DNA of 64,000 nt from JBPOFY01 sp051252415 (lineage in GTDB: Bacteria > Verrucomicrobiota > Verrucomicrobiia > Opitutales > Coraliomargaritaceae). Below the pieces are notes generated by a model that did not search any database, was not told the DNA's origin, and saw only the letters and a list, made by a program, of their open reading frames with translations. The position numbers and the translations under genes were made by a program. The stretch is taken from NCBI GenBank assembly GCA_051252415.1, contig JBPOGA010000004.1, positions 124,001 through 188,000 of the forward strand, written 5' to 3'. Of this stretch, positions 1 through 8,524 are shown one piece after another (within the stretch, counting starts at the first letter, position 1; every line of letters starts with the position of its first letter).

Positions 1-1
1 G

Positions 2-1279
2 AATTCTAAAGGTCACATTTCTGTGTTAGATGCCATTGCGGATATCCAACCTGCTAATGAAAGATCAAGCTTAGGTTTAGGGGGATTGTATGGTCACCTA
101 CTTCCTGAAGTTCCTGAGGGACTGAACTATGCTTACTTTACTGCCGAAATGGGGCATCCTGAACCCGTATTTGCATGGCGGTCAAAATTTCATGATCTTT
201 TATACAAAGTCGATCGTAACAAGCCTTGCCGAACAATTAAAGCCAGCCCCGGGAAATTTACTGGACCATTACACTGGAAGAATAGGCATTTCACGACCGC
301 AGAGTTGAAGCGACTACAGACATTTCCAGATGATTATAGTCTAGTAGGATCTTACGGACAAATCGTCGAACAAATTGGAAACTCAGTTCCTCCAAAGTTT
401 GCAGAAGTGATTGCAACATCGGTAAAGGAGCAAGTTCTAAGGCCAATTCGATCTTTAACTTATCAGATACGAACCCCATGTTTTGTTTCTACTTTTAGGA
501 GAAGACAAAGAGAACGAAGTAAGCAATTCAAGGAGGTGGCTCATGCGTCAATCAAGGCGAAATATGGAAGATGTATATCCTATGAAGACAATGAGGTTCG
601 AATAAAACCTAAAACTATAAAATTTCACTCAAGATACTTAGAGAAATTTGAGCGTGAAGAGCAGAAAAACCAGTTTAAGGAACTTGAAGGTCGTGTTTTT
701 TCATCTGTTATTTGTGAAGCAGCAAGATTTATACGGATTGACACTGACCAAATTCATCCAGCAGAAAAAAACTTAACCATCGACGTCGAGATAGAAGGGC
801 TTAAGAAATATCTTCCTCACTTTTCCTCACTTAAGCTAGAGGCGATCGTTTCTTCAGTTGAGGATATATTTCCTATTTGGAAAGAAATAGAAAGATCGTT
901 AATTCAACGGTCACAATTTTTCACGTTAATTGATATTTATGGGCACTATGCTAATCGTGGTGACGTCGTAAATGTGAAAACCCGATTGTCGGGAGGAAGT
1001 GATGAAGATCGAGATTTTTTGAAATTTTTGGAGTATTTTGGCGCAACTAACAATTGTGGGACATTCGTAACTGAGGATTCGATTAAGGAGAGTTTTCGCT
1101 TAGGCGAAGAGAGTTTTCGCTTATATGTAGATAGAATGAGAGGTTTGAGATTTGATGTCAGAACACATCAATCCCATCCCATTATCGAGAATGGACTAAT
1201 GTTGTGCACCTATCCTTTCCCTCTATTGTCAAAGAAGGCAATGGTCAGTAGCAAAGCTGACCTCCAACCAGCTTTTTAG
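2..1279 (+). CDS. C5 cytosine DNA methyltransferase, C-terminal part (5' cut by window edge)
   Basis: The frame is open to the first bases of the window, so the N-terminal part (SAM-binding motif I and the catalytic PCQ loop) lies to the left. What remains shows the end of the m5C methyltransferase fold: the RTIKASPG block with a following W, motif IX (FTTAELKRLQTFPDDY, about residue 95) and motif X (GNSVPP, about residue 122). It transfers methyl from SAM to cytosine in a recognition site. About 290 residues follow motif X, which is unusually long; this AT-rich, charged extension matches no domain I recognise and contains a local duplicated ESFRLGE/ESFRLY segment. An HNH endonuclease follows 125 bp downstream on the same strand, so a type II restriction-modification pair is likely. 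The domain call is firm; the pairing is inference. Confidence 0.85.
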   Translation, partial: NSKGHISVLDAIADIQPANERSSLGLGGLYGHLLPEVPEGLNYAYFTAEMGHPEPVFAWRSKFHDLLYKVDRNKPCRTIKASPGKFTGPLHWKNRHFTTAELKRLQTFPDDYSLVGSYGQIVEQIGNSVPPKFAEVIATSVKEQVLRPIRSLTYQIRTPCFVSTFRRRQRERSKQFKEVAHASIKAKYGRCISYEDNEVRIKPKTIKFHSRYLEKFEREEQKNQFKELEGRVFSSVICEAARFIRIDTDQIHPAEKNLTIDVEIEGLKKYLPHFSSLKLEAIVSSVEDIFPIWKEIERSLIQRSQFFTLIDIYGHYANRGDVVNVKTRLSGGSDEDRDFLKFLEYFGATNNCGTFVTEDSIKESFRLGEESFRLYVDRMRGLRFDVRTHQSHPIIENGLMLCTYPFPLLSKKAMVSSKADLQPAF

Positions 1280-1403
1280 AGACCGAAGGATTGCAATTAT
1301 GTTTTGCAAGTTGTTATGAACACGGGATGATCTTTTGAAACACCACGGCATTAAAATGATCTGTTAGATTTGAGCCACTCTTCCGCGATAGAATTGGAAA
1401 TCC

Positions 1404-2414
1404 ATGACCAATGTGGTTGGAGTAAACATTAGAGCTATATTTATTTTCAGCATGAGTAATCAAAGAATAGGATTAGCAAAAGAACTGGTATCTGCGATGG
1501 GCTCGGGCTTCGATCAAATCGTGGATATCGGGAATGGTTGGCCAAGTAGAGTGCAACTTAAATTAGGAGACGATAAGATCCTTGTTGATCTTTACGTTTC
1601 ACTCGTAGGGTCGCACGCAAGACGAGAATACGAGCGCCGTTTTCAAAACCCTGCAGATGAATCTCAACGACTTATCACAATGCGCGATGGAGCTATTCCA
1701 GTTTTGGTTGGTTTGAGCCGCCAGCCGGAAGGCAGAATTATAGCAGTTCTTCCTGATACTGATCTTCGTGTTGGAAATACGAATCGATTTTCAGTTTTAT
1801 TCAGAAAGGAATTAGAGGAAGACGCTGGAGTAAATCATTGGTCTGAATACTACTCATCGTCGGGTGAGTTAATCACGGCCATGCGTCCGGAGCTAATCCC
1901 GCATTATTTGATGGTAAAAAGAGAGGTAGGGAATACTTCGCTAGGGGAGATCAGAACAGCGATCAGCGACTCTATCGATTCTGACGGGTTAATTGGAGAG
2001 ATCACTCGCAAGGCAGTAATGCGTGTGGTTCGGAGCGCTAAATTCCGGAAGGAGGTGACGAAGGCTTATTCTGGCCGTTGCATTTTATGTGGTCTCAATT
2101 GGGGGTTGATTCAAGCAGCTCATATATATCCTATTTCCGCTCCAAACTCGTCTGATTCACTGCATAATGGGCTCGGTCTCTGTGGCAATCACCATGCCTT
2201 ATTTGATGCCCATCAGCTTTACATCGACCCAGAAAAATTGACAGTCACTGTCGATAAAGAACTTTACGTAAACGCAGGTGAAGCTGGGGTTCGTTTTCTA
2301 GAGACAACTATCGGCAATATAAACCTTCCACCAGAAATAAGAAGACATGAATCACAGGAGTGGCTTGAGAAACGGTATGATTGGTTTGGCGAGAGATACG
2401 GCTGGGCGGTATGA
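1404..2414 (+). CDS. HNH endonuclease, probable restriction enzyme partner of the upstream methyltransferase
   Basis: The C-terminal third carries a zinc-stabilised HNH fold: CILC, then QAAHIYPIS, then NGLGLCGNHHALFD (roughly residues 224-265), as in the HNH_2 group of restriction-type nucleases. The N-terminal 200 residues are unassigned and probably hold recognition functions. An internal ATG at 1452 (MSNQRIG) is an equally plausible start because the first 16 residues look unconserved, and neither start has a strong ribosome site. It follows the methyltransferase by 125 bp on the same strand and shares its low GC, which suggests a jointly acquired restriction-modification pair. It could instead be a solitary defence nuclease. 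Confidence 0.75.
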   Translation: MTNVVGVNIRAIFIFSMSNQRIGLAKELVSAMGSGFDQIVDIGNGWPSRVQLKLGDDKILVDLYVSLVGSHARREYERRFQNPADESQRLITMRDGAIPVLVGLSRQPEGRIIAVLPDTDLRVGNTNRFSVLFRKELEEDAGVNHWSEYYSSSGELITAMRPELIPHYLMVKREVGNTSLGEIRTAISDSIDSDGLIGEITRKAVMRVVRSAKFRKEVTKAYSGRCILCGLNWGLIQAAHIYPISAPNSSDSLHNGLGLCGNHHALFDAHQLYIDPEKLTVTVDKELYVNAGEAGVRFLETTIGNINLPPEIRRHESQEWLEKRYDWFGERYGWAV

Positions 2415-2420
2415 GGCTGA

Positions 2421-2512
2421 CGATCTTAAAAGCACGATCTTAAAAGGGACAGGCCGATCTTAAAAGGAGTATTAAAAGGGACAGAGTATTAAAAGGGACA
2501 GGCTAAATAAAC
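2421..2512 (+). repeat. Short direct repeats ahead of the first RAYT gene
   Basis: Between the HNH stop and the RAYT start lie three copies of a CGATCTTAAAAG unit (2421, 2435, 2455), then two copies of an AGTATTAAAAGGGACAG unit (about 2469 and 2486). A shared AAAAGGGACAG core runs through the block. Similar AAAAGG-type units stand in front of the second RAYT gene, so these are probably remnants of transposase-recognised ends. Confidence 0.7.
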
Positions 2513-2553
2513 TTGACGCTGAGATTCTATAGTGGCATTTTCTGCACCATAGA

Positions 2554-3540
2554 ATGAGGACTCGAAGGACAAAGGTGAGTGGGGCTAGTGCGGTGTATCA
2601 CTGCATGACTCGCACAGTGAATGGGGAGCGGCTGTTTGAGGATCGTGAAAAGGAGATCCTTCGGAAAATGCTCTGGCAAGTCGCTGAATTCTCAGGAGTT
2701 GAGATCCTGACTTACTGCATAATGTCGAATCACTTCCATGTCTTGGTGCGTGTGTCTGACCGGCAGGAACTTTCGGATGCTGAGCTGATGCGACGTTACA
2801 AAGTCCTTTACCCCAAGCCTACCAAGTATCAGGAAGCCTCGGCTGTTCAGATGACAAAAACACTGGAAGAAGGGGGCGATGACGCCGATGTTATACGCCG
2901 CAAGCTTCGTGCTCGTATGGGGGATGTCTCCGAGTTTATGAAAGCGGTGAAGCAGCGCTTCTCTGTTTGGTATAATCGCTCACATAAGCGCTATGGCACG
3001 CTTTGGGCAGAACGCTTCAAATCAGTTCTTGTTGAAGGGCAGGGGAACCCTCTGCAAACAATGGCAGCTTATATCGATTTAAATCCTGTGCGTGCAGGAA
3101 TTGTGGACGATCCGAAGGACTACCGCTTCTGTGGCTATGCAGAAGCAATCGTGGGTGAGCCGCTGGCTAAAAAAGGTCTGATTCACATTTGGGCGGATCA
3201 CGGGGCGAAGCGGATTGATTCGGCGCTTAAGGCGCACCGCATGCTGATATTTGGTAAACGAGCTTCGGAGTCGGGACTGACTGCCGCGAAGCGGAATCAG
3301 GCGTTGAAGGTGTTGGAAAAAGAGGATGGTTGCTTGCCTAAGGCTACTGTTTTGCGCTGCCGTGTGCGCTACTTTACAGATGGCGCAATCTTCGGATCGA
3401 AGGAATTTGTTCACGGCTTCGTCGGTGCATGGCAAATGGAGAAGGGCAGAAAGCATCCTCCGAAAGTGAATGCATTGCGCGGTGCCGATTGGGGCGACCT
3501 TTCGATCATAAATGGTTTGAAGCGACAGGTCTTTGGATAG
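2554..3540 (+). CDS. REP-associated tyrosine transposase (RAYT / Y1 HUH family), copy 1
   Basis: HUH single-strand nuclease of the IS200/RAYT superfamily. The histidine pair is in NHFHVLVRV (about residue 59) and the catalytic tyrosine lies in the AAYIDLNPVRAG block (about residue 174). RAYTs cut and rejoin single-stranded DNA at REP-like repeats and are usually domesticated. At 328 aa it is in the family's larger range; the C-terminal GSKEFV/DWGDL region is typical of the long type. A TTGACG box sits at 2514, about 40 bp before the start, in nearly the same place as in copy 2. No matching inverted repeat was seen downstream, so this copy is probably immobile. The following 260 bp to the next gene contain nothing I recognise. 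Confidence 0.9.
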   Translation: MRTRRTKVSGASAVYHCMTRTVNGERLFEDREKEILRKMLWQVAEFSGVEILTYCIMSNHFHVLVRVSDRQELSDAELMRRYKVLYPKPTKYQEASAVQMTKTLEEGGDDADVIRRKLRARMGDVSEFMKAVKQRFSVWYNRSHKRYGTLWAERFKSVLVEGQGNPLQTMAAYIDLNPVRAGIVDDPKDYRFCGYAEAIVGEPLAKKGLIHIWADHGAKRIDSALKAHRMLIFGKRASESGLTAAKRNQALKVLEKEDGCLPKATVLRCRVRYFTDGAIFGSKEFVHGFVGAWQMEKGRKHPPKVNALRGADWGDLSIINGLKRQVFG

Positions 3541-3803
3541 TCCTCCCCAAAGGTGACATTCCGGAATTCCTTGAATTCAAACGAATGGATTCCGCTTCCT
3601 GAATAATTTTACGCGCGCGATTGACCAGATGTGTGACTGCGAAGGGCGCAGCTTTACGGCCCTCAACTTCGGGCTCGTTCAATGAGTGCCTTTTCGGAAG
3701 GTGAGATCCGAGCTACGAGACGTTCAGATTTTAATTCTTCTATTGCACTGGCCATGTTTAATGTGTGCCGCGGAGTGACACATTGAGCAGGTCGGAAAAC
3801 AAA

Positions 3804-5204
3804 ATGATTGAGATGCTCTCAGCTATGAGATTTGATTTTAATATGTTGAAGCATTTGTGGGTCGGAGGAGCGGCTATCATGCTGGCGGTGTCCGCGCTGG
3901 CTGTGGAAAACGCATTTCTTGAGTCGGTTGAGTCACCTGCGGGGGAGTTTCTTTGGTCGGAAGTGCACAATTGGACCTTAGGTCGAATTCCGACGACGAC
4001 AGATGTCATACAAATCGGGCATGCGGCTGAAGAGGTGTCGGCAACTATCCTGAGCGCCGTGCCGGAAGTGACTTCAGTGGAAATTGCGGAGTATGGCCAG
4101 GATGGGGGATGGGTTAATCATCTGACTGTAGGGCCGTCTGGTGATCTTCAGATTTCGAACACATTGGTAGTTGGTAAGGACAAGCATGGAGTGCTGAGTC
4201 TTCAGGGAGGCGAAGTCGTGTGCGGACATACCATTCTGGTGGGAGGTTATGACCGTGGCGAAGGCTCGCGCGGGGAGGTCTATATCGAGAGTGGAAGATT
4301 GAGTGCGGCTCGCTTCCTCTATGTCGGTCGTAATGCTTTCTTTCCCCGAACTGTGGGAAGTGCGGTTCATGTCAGCGGAGGAGAGCTGCATGTGGGGGAA
4401 AAGATCGAGATCGATTCGAAGGACCCGGAGCAACCGGGAGTGATTTCCATTTCAGGGACAGGTTCACTGGTGCTGGACTCTGGAGAGTTGCGTCTGCGTC
4501 ATGGGATGCTGAAAATGGATGGCCCCGGAGTTTCCATCAGTGTGCCTCAACTAGTGGCCGATGCTCAGTCTACAATCGAGCTATCTGGGGACGGGGTGGG
4601 TTCATTGCTCACCACCGAAACTCACTTGGGCTTGGAGACACAGCTCGACGTTTCTAGCCTGAATTTGGCTGATGGAGAATATGAGTGGCTTCGCGCCGAC
4701 GTGTTGCAGGTCGATGGGTTGTTTTTCTCTGACGCAGTCGACCGAACCATGTGGCAGCTCCAAGTGGATGATGACCTAAACCGGATTGTTCTGATTAAAG
4801 GAGCGGGCGAAGCTCAGTATGATCTCCTCGTCGCAGGCGGCACGGGGAGTGGCATGTATCTGCCGGGGGATCCGATCCAGATATCTGCAGAAAGCGCGGC
4901 TCAAGGGCTTCGCTTTGATCGATGGGAGGGCGCAGGCATCGCCGATCCTGATGAGCCAGAGACAATCGTCACGATGCGCTCTACGGACCAGCTGGTTCGC
5001 GCGGTCTTTGTGCCTATCCACCCGCCACACGAACTTGATGTGACCGGTGGAACTGGCAGCGGTGACTACGGCATGGATCAGTTGGTCACACTTATGGCCG
5101 ACGAGCCTGCTCCGGGGGAGCGATTCTACAAGTGGGAGGGAGATTCCGGGATTGCGGACCCGTTCTCGAAGGAGACTTCATACTTGATGCCCAACTGCGG
5201 CTGA
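3804..5204 (+). CDS. Secreted beta-strand protein with InlB-type repeats, 3' end truncated by RAYT element
   Basis: The first residues hold a hydrophobic segment (VGGAAIMLAVSALA), taken as a signal peptide; an ATG at 3843 would give a shorter one, and the upstream GTG at 3765 looks too long. The middle is rich in short beta-strand units with spaced glycines (LTVGPSG, LVVGKD, LYVGRN), like autotransporter-associated or polymorphic-adhesin beta-helices. The C-terminus has two InlB-type repeats, each GGTGSG.Y...D followed by F..WEG and IADP. The second breaks off at YLMPN, where intact repeats continue with an alternating strand ending in A.Y or A.F. The last codons (CG-stop) belong to the repeat bordering the RAYT element. 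It is therefore likely a disrupted surface protein that may still be made. Confidence 0.7.
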   Translation: MIEMLSAMRFDFNMLKHLWVGGAAIMLAVSALAVENAFLESVESPAGEFLWSEVHNWTLGRIPTTTDVIQIGHAAEEVSATILSAVPEVTSVEIAEYGQDGGWVNHLTVGPSGDLQISNTLVVGKDKHGVLSLQGGEVVCGHTILVGGYDRGEGSRGEVYIESGRLSAARFLYVGRNAFFPRTVGSAVHVSGGELHVGEKIEIDSKDPEQPGVISISGTGSLVLDSGELRLRHGMLKMDGPGVSISVPQLVADAQSTIELSGDGVGSLLTTETHLGLETQLDVSSLNLADGEYEWLRADVLQVDGLFFSDAVDRTMWQLQVDDDLNRIVLIKGAGEAQYDLLVAGGTGSGMYLPGDPIQISAESAAQGLRFDRWEGAGIADPDEPETIVTMRSTDQLVRAVFVPIHPPHELDVTGGTGSGDYGMDQLVTLMADEPAPGERFYKWEGDSGIADPFSKETSYLMPNCG

Positions 5205-5217
5205 AAAGGCACGGCTG

Positions 5218-6305
5218 AAAAGGGGTCATGTCGTTATGTTTATAATTGACGTTTTTTATGTTTGCCGCTGAATTTGCTAGATGGCTCGAAGCTTACGCAT
5301 AGAGAAGTCTGATGGGGTGTATCACGTGATTAACCGCGGAAACTATCGTCAGGATTTGTTTATCAATGAGGGCGCGCACTTAGCGTTTGAGCGCTGTTTG
5401 TTTGAGGCGTGTGAGATGTGTGGTTGGGTGCTGGAGGGGTATTGTGTGATGACGAATCATTTCCATCTGGTGATCCGCACGCCGGAGGGGAATTTGGTGT
5501 ATGGGATGAAGTGGTTGCAGTCGACGTTTGCGAATCGCTACCATCATTATCGGAAGGTGCATGGGAAGTTGTTCCAGGGGCGCTACAAGAGTTTGATCGT
5601 CGAGGAGGAGAGTTATCTGGGCGCGTTGTTGCACTATGTGCAATTGAATCCTGTGCGAGCGGGGATGGTGGATGTTGCCGGACTGCGTGACTATCGTTGG
5701 TCGAGCTATTGGTATTTGCAGCATCCGGCGAAGCGTCCAGTATTTATGGATGTGAGTGGATGTTTGGAGGCTGCGGGGGGACTGGCGGATACATCGGTTG
5801 GACGTCGAAAGTATCGTGAGTATTTGGAGTGGTTGGCTGCGGATACGAGTGCGCAGAAGGAGTTGCTGTTTGATCGGATGTGCCGAGGGTGGGCGATTGG
5901 CAGTAAGGATTTTAAGAAGGGCTTATTGAACGAAGAGGCCGAGCGGGTAAAGGCCGCCGCAGTGGGCTCTGAGGTGATCGATCCGAAGCAGGAGCGATAC
6001 GACGGCAAGGAGCTGCGCGAGGCAAATGAGCTGAAGTGGGAGCTGTTTCTGGAGCGTGGGCTGTCAGCGCTAGGGAAGGATTCTGCTGATATCCGCAAGG
6101 ATCTGAAGTCGGCAGCGTGGAAAGTAAGGCTGGCGGCTGTGATTAAAGGGCATACGAGCGCAACGAATGTGTGGATCACGCAGAAGTTGAATATGGGGAT
6201 TTCACAGGCGGTAAGCCAGAATGTGGGGAAGTTTCATGCTGCTGAGGGTGGTGAAACTGAAGCGTATCAAGAGCTAATTATAAACATAACGACATGACCC
6301 CTTTT
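5218..6305 (+). mobile_element. RAYT element bounded by perfect 30-bp inverted repeats
   Basis: Positions 5218-5247 and 6276-6305 are exact reverse complements over 30 bp. The outer part contains AAAAGGGGTCATGTCG and the inner part TTATGTTTATAATT. The left copy ends 33 bp before the transposase start; the right copy overlaps the last codons, so the CDS stop lies inside it. A CGGCTGAAAAGG unit is doubled just outside the left end, and an array of partial ends follows the right end. The unit is about 1.09 kb. Perfect identity of the ends suggests recent activity or constraint. Confidence 0.85.
5281..6297 (+). CDS. REP-associated tyrosine transposase (RAYT / Y1 HUH family), copy 2
   Basis: Same superfamily as the copy at 2554 but only distantly similar. 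The HUH histidines are in TNHFHLVIRTPEGNL (about residue 58) and the catalytic tyrosine in HYVQLNPVRAGMV (about residue 122). Unlike copy 1, the C-terminus (about residues 255-330) resembles a DnaA-like helix-turn-helix (ATNVWITQKLNMG), seen in many TnpREP proteins and presumably used for end recognition. The stop codon is inside the right inverted repeat, so end and gene are co-selected. A TTGACG box at 5246 precedes the ATG by 35 bp. The insertion interrupts the secreted protein upstream. Confidence 0.92.
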   Translation: MARSLRIEKSDGVYHVINRGNYRQDLFINEGAHLAFERCLFEACEMCGWVLEGYCVMTNHFHLVIRTPEGNLVYGMKWLQSTFANRYHHYRKVHGKLFQGRYKSLIVEEESYLGALLHYVQLNPVRAGMVDVAGLRDYRWSSYWYLQHPAKRPVFMDVSGCLEAAGGLADTSVGRRKYREYLEWLAADTSAQKELLFDRMCRGWAIGSKDFKKGLLNEEAERVKAAAVGSEVIDPKQERYDGKELREANELKWELFLERGLSALGKDSADIRKDLKSAAWKVRLAAVIKGHTSATNVWITQKLNMGISQAVSQNVGKFHAAEGGETEAYQELIINITT

Positions 6306-6370
6306 TTCGTGGACCCCTTTTTTCGTGTAACGACATGACACCTTTTTTTACGTGCCCCCTTTTTTTACGT
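6291..6370 (+). repeat. Array of partial RAYT right ends
   Basis: The right inverted repeat is followed by further partial copies of its outer part: GACCCCTTTTTTCGT at about 6297 and again at 6312, TAACGACATGACACC plus T-run at 6328, and CCCCC plus T-run plus ACGT at 6355. The third copy contains the ACGACATGAC core seen in the 30-bp end. The pattern fits repeated insertion or slippage of element ends at one site. The T-runs might also act as weak terminators; that is inference. Confidence 0.7.
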
Positions 6371-6396
6371 AGCAACCGAATACTGAGAATCATCCC

Positions 6397-7662
6397 ATGA
6401 ACAAAGAATCCAACTACCCTGACCGCCCATTGCACGAAAAACTACTCCAACGTTTCAGAAAAGCCTTTGAACGAATGAAATCCGAAGGGGAAGGAGGCCC
6501 ACAGTTCGAAGATCTCTGCCATGTTCTGATGCAGGAGGCGAGTCACGAGCAGGCTTCTGATATTCACCTCGACCCAGCGCTCGGAGGACACTACGTCCTC
6601 CGCCTGCGGATCGACGGGGCCTTGCTCGACACTTGCCGTCTGGAAAAAAACTGGGCTAATCGGCTAATGAACCATTATAAGGTTTTAGCGAAGATGAACC
6701 CCGTCCCCGCCAAAGCTCCGATGGAAGGCTGGGGCGAATACAGCTTAGAGCAGGAACAAATCAATTTCCGGATCAGTTGCATTCCAACAGTATCGGGGGA
6801 CAAAATGGCCATTCGCCTCTTTGATCCGTCCCGCATGCGTTCCGACATGAGCGAATTGGGCTTAAGCGAAGATCAGACCCAAACCATCCGCGACTGGATT
6901 GACGACATCCGGGGCATGATCCTTGTGGTCGGCCCGATCGGTAGTGGAAAAACAACTACGCTGTATGCCCTGTTGCACGAACTGATTTCACGCCCATGCC
7001 ATATAGTCACGATCGAAGACCCAGTAGAATTTCCCATCGCTGGATTGACCCAGATTCAGGTTTCTCAAGGGGCGAATATGAACTTCGCTTCAGCATTAAA
7101 ATCGGTGGCGCGGCTAGACCCCGATTATATTATGGTGGGAGAGATTAGAGACGAAGCCTCGGCTCAATTGGCATTGAATGCTGTTTCCTTTGGCAAAGTG
7201 CTTTTGGGTACGCTGCACAGTCGCGACACAGCGGGGGCAGTCTCCACGCTGAGAAACTTTGGCTTGAAAAATTTCGAGATCGCCTCCGCGCTTGAGGTGG
7301 TCATCGCGCAGCGGCTCGTGCGTACCCTCTGCCCTGACTGCCGGAAAAAGAAAGCTGTTAGTTCAGCAGACCGAGCTTGGGCGGAAAAGATCGGGTGGGA
7401 GATTCCCGAGGAGCTCTGGTATCCCGAGGGCTGCGACAATTGTAAGCGCATCGGCTTCAGTGGACGCACTGGCATCTTCGAAGTCTGGCAACTGAGCGAC
7501 GAATCGAGAACTCTTTTGCTCGAAGGCGGCGACGAGTTCTCGATCCGAAAATCGATCGAAGAGTCGAGTGTACGTCCGCTCCGGGACGCTGTCTACGAGA
7601 TGGTGTCTGCCGGTGATACTAGCCTGGAAGAAGTTCGTGTCATGGGTGGGTTCACTTTTTAG
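6397..7662 (+). CDS. GspE/PilB-type secretion ATPase, short form
   Basis: Hexameric AAA-type motor that powers type II secretion or type IV pilus assembly from the inner-membrane cytoplasmic face. Visible motifs are Walker A (GPIGSGKTTT, residues 179-188), the Asp box (TIEDPVEF), Walker B (DPDYIMVGEIRD, 241-252), the His box (GTLHSRD) and a zinc tetracysteine (C312/C315 and C346/C349, C..C pairs). It starts directly with the SDIHLDP N2 domain and lacks the N-terminal MshEN-like domain of full-length PilB/GspE, so at 421 aa it is roughly 100-150 residues short. The tetracysteine points to GspE/PilB rather than PilT. No other secretion or pilus gene is nearby, and it sits directly behind the RAYT element, so the ATPase may work in trans with a distant apparatus. 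Confidence 0.9.
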   Translation: MNKESNYPDRPLHEKLLQRFRKAFERMKSEGEGGPQFEDLCHVLMQEASHEQASDIHLDPALGGHYVLRLRIDGALLDTCRLEKNWANRLMNHYKVLAKMNPVPAKAPMEGWGEYSLEQEQINFRISCIPTVSGDKMAIRLFDPSRMRSDMSELGLSEDQTQTIRDWIDDIRGMILVVGPIGSGKTTTLYALLHELISRPCHIVTIEDPVEFPIAGLTQIQVSQGANMNFASALKSVARLDPDYIMVGEIRDEASAQLALNAVSFGKVLLGTLHSRDTAGAVSTLRNFGLKNFEIASALEVVIAQRLVRTLCPDCRKKKAVSSADRAWAEKIGWEIPEELWYPEGCDNCKRIGFSGRTGIFEVWQLSDESRTLLLEGGDEFSIRKSIEESSVRPLRDAVYEMVSAGDTSLEEVRVMGGFTF

Positions 7663-7681
7663 ACTTGGCGAAAAAGGGGGT

Positions 7682-7720
7682 AAACGCAAAATATAAAGAT
7701 TGCTGCGAATCGTGAATAAT
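7682..7720 (+). repeat. Intergenic repeat, AACGCAAAATATA family
   Basis: An AACGCAAAATATAAAGAT stretch followed by CTGCGAATCGTGAA. It nearly matches 23051-23098 and shares its first part with 12949, 35686 and 38786. It is part of a dispersed family described in the findings. Confidence 0.55.
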
Positions 7721-7759
7721 ACCGAACAGCGACATGAATTTTTGAGTGTAAAGTAAACG

Positions 7760-8326
7760 ATGAGAAAGACAGGAAACCCTACATTATTTTATTGGCAGCC
7801 GGACATCTCAGCTAGGTTTGAATCATGGCCGGTTTGTCCGCGTAGGGTTCGTTATCGTCAATCGACGGATAAGTATGGGCAGAAAACTTGGGGTGTCTTT
7901 ACGCTCGATGCACGCGATTTGGGTGAGTCTGAAATTCGCTATGAATCGGGATCGCGCGACTGCACCCACGTGACGGATCGGCGCTTTCTAGAATGGTTGA
8001 TGGATTCTGATCAGCATTCCGATGAGGTCTTAGTGTTTCCCGATCATTGGTGGAGCCTGACGTCGTTGATTGATAAGTTTGTTAGGTCGAAACGTATCGA
8101 TGCATTTTGTATCCAATGTAATCGAACCCATGCCCACAAAAATCTCGTCAAAGAAGATGATGACTCTGCAGGCCCCAAAAAATACATTTACAATCGGCTG
8201 TATTGCCCCGATGGCCACCTCTTACTGAATCTTCTGGTAATGCGAAAAAACGGCTCACCAAGTCTTTTTAGGAATAAGCAATTGCCCAAACGTCACCTCG
8301 AGCAAGCCCGCTTCGATTTTTGTTAA
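7760..8326 (+). CDS. Hypothetical protein with zinc-ribbon-like cysteines
   Basis: I do not recognise this 188-aa protein. It has no signal peptide and no membrane segment, so it is probably cytoplasmic. The N-terminal half is rich in Trp, Tyr and Arg (SWPVCPRRVRYRQ). The C-terminal half has FCIQC near residue 115 and YCPDGH near residue 152, which could form a C-x2-C/C-x3-H zinc site. The ATG is followed by Arg-Lys and the reading frame has normal codon use. It lies alone between the secretion ATPase and a repeat-filled gap. A nucleic-acid-binding role would be only a guess from the zinc motif. Confidence 0.6.
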   Translation: MRKTGNPTLFYWQPDISARFESWPVCPRRVRYRQSTDKYGQKTWGVFTLDARDLGESEIRYESGSRDCTHVTDRRFLEWLMDSDQHSDEVLVFPDHWWSLTSLIDKFVRSKRIDAFCIQCNRTHAHKNLVKEDDDSAGPKKYIYNRLYCPDGHLLLNLLVMRKNGSPSLFRNKQLPKRHLEQARFDFC

Positions 8327-8520
8327 GCGTAGTTTAAGCGCATTTAAGCGGTGAAGGCTACGTATGGGTGGGTTCTCACGGGCCTGTCCGCCGTAGTATC
8401 ATACTGCGAAGGATGAAGGCACAAAGACACAGATTTTTTAAACGGTTAAGGGCGCTAAATTTTCGCTTATAAGGAGTAGCTGTTCTTACGAGGTTTTTGG
8501 ATCAGGAACACAGGCTTAGG
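8327..8520 (+). repeat. Intergenic repeat block (modules A, B, C)
   Basis: The block begins at the stop codon of the preceding gene: TAGTTTAAGCGCATTTAAGCG (A), then CCTGTCCGCCGTAGTATCAT with ACTGCGAAGG (B), then AACGGTTAAGGGCGCTAAAT and TTCGCTTATAAGGAGTAGCTG (C). Close relatives recur at 13757-14035, 14799-14935 and 16055-16365. No open frame or T-tailed terminator is evident. Confidence 0.75.
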
Positions 8521-8524
8521 CAAC

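Noticed and set aside
2421..2512. Short repeats resembling a CRISPR array
   Set aside because: Units are 12-17 bp, nearly adjacent, with no even spacers and no cas gene; they fit RAYT-associated repeats.
2514..2519. TTGACG as a promoter -35 box before the RAYT genes (also at 5246)
   Set aside because: No convincing -10 element lies at the right spacing in either case; the likeness may come from shared descent of the leader.
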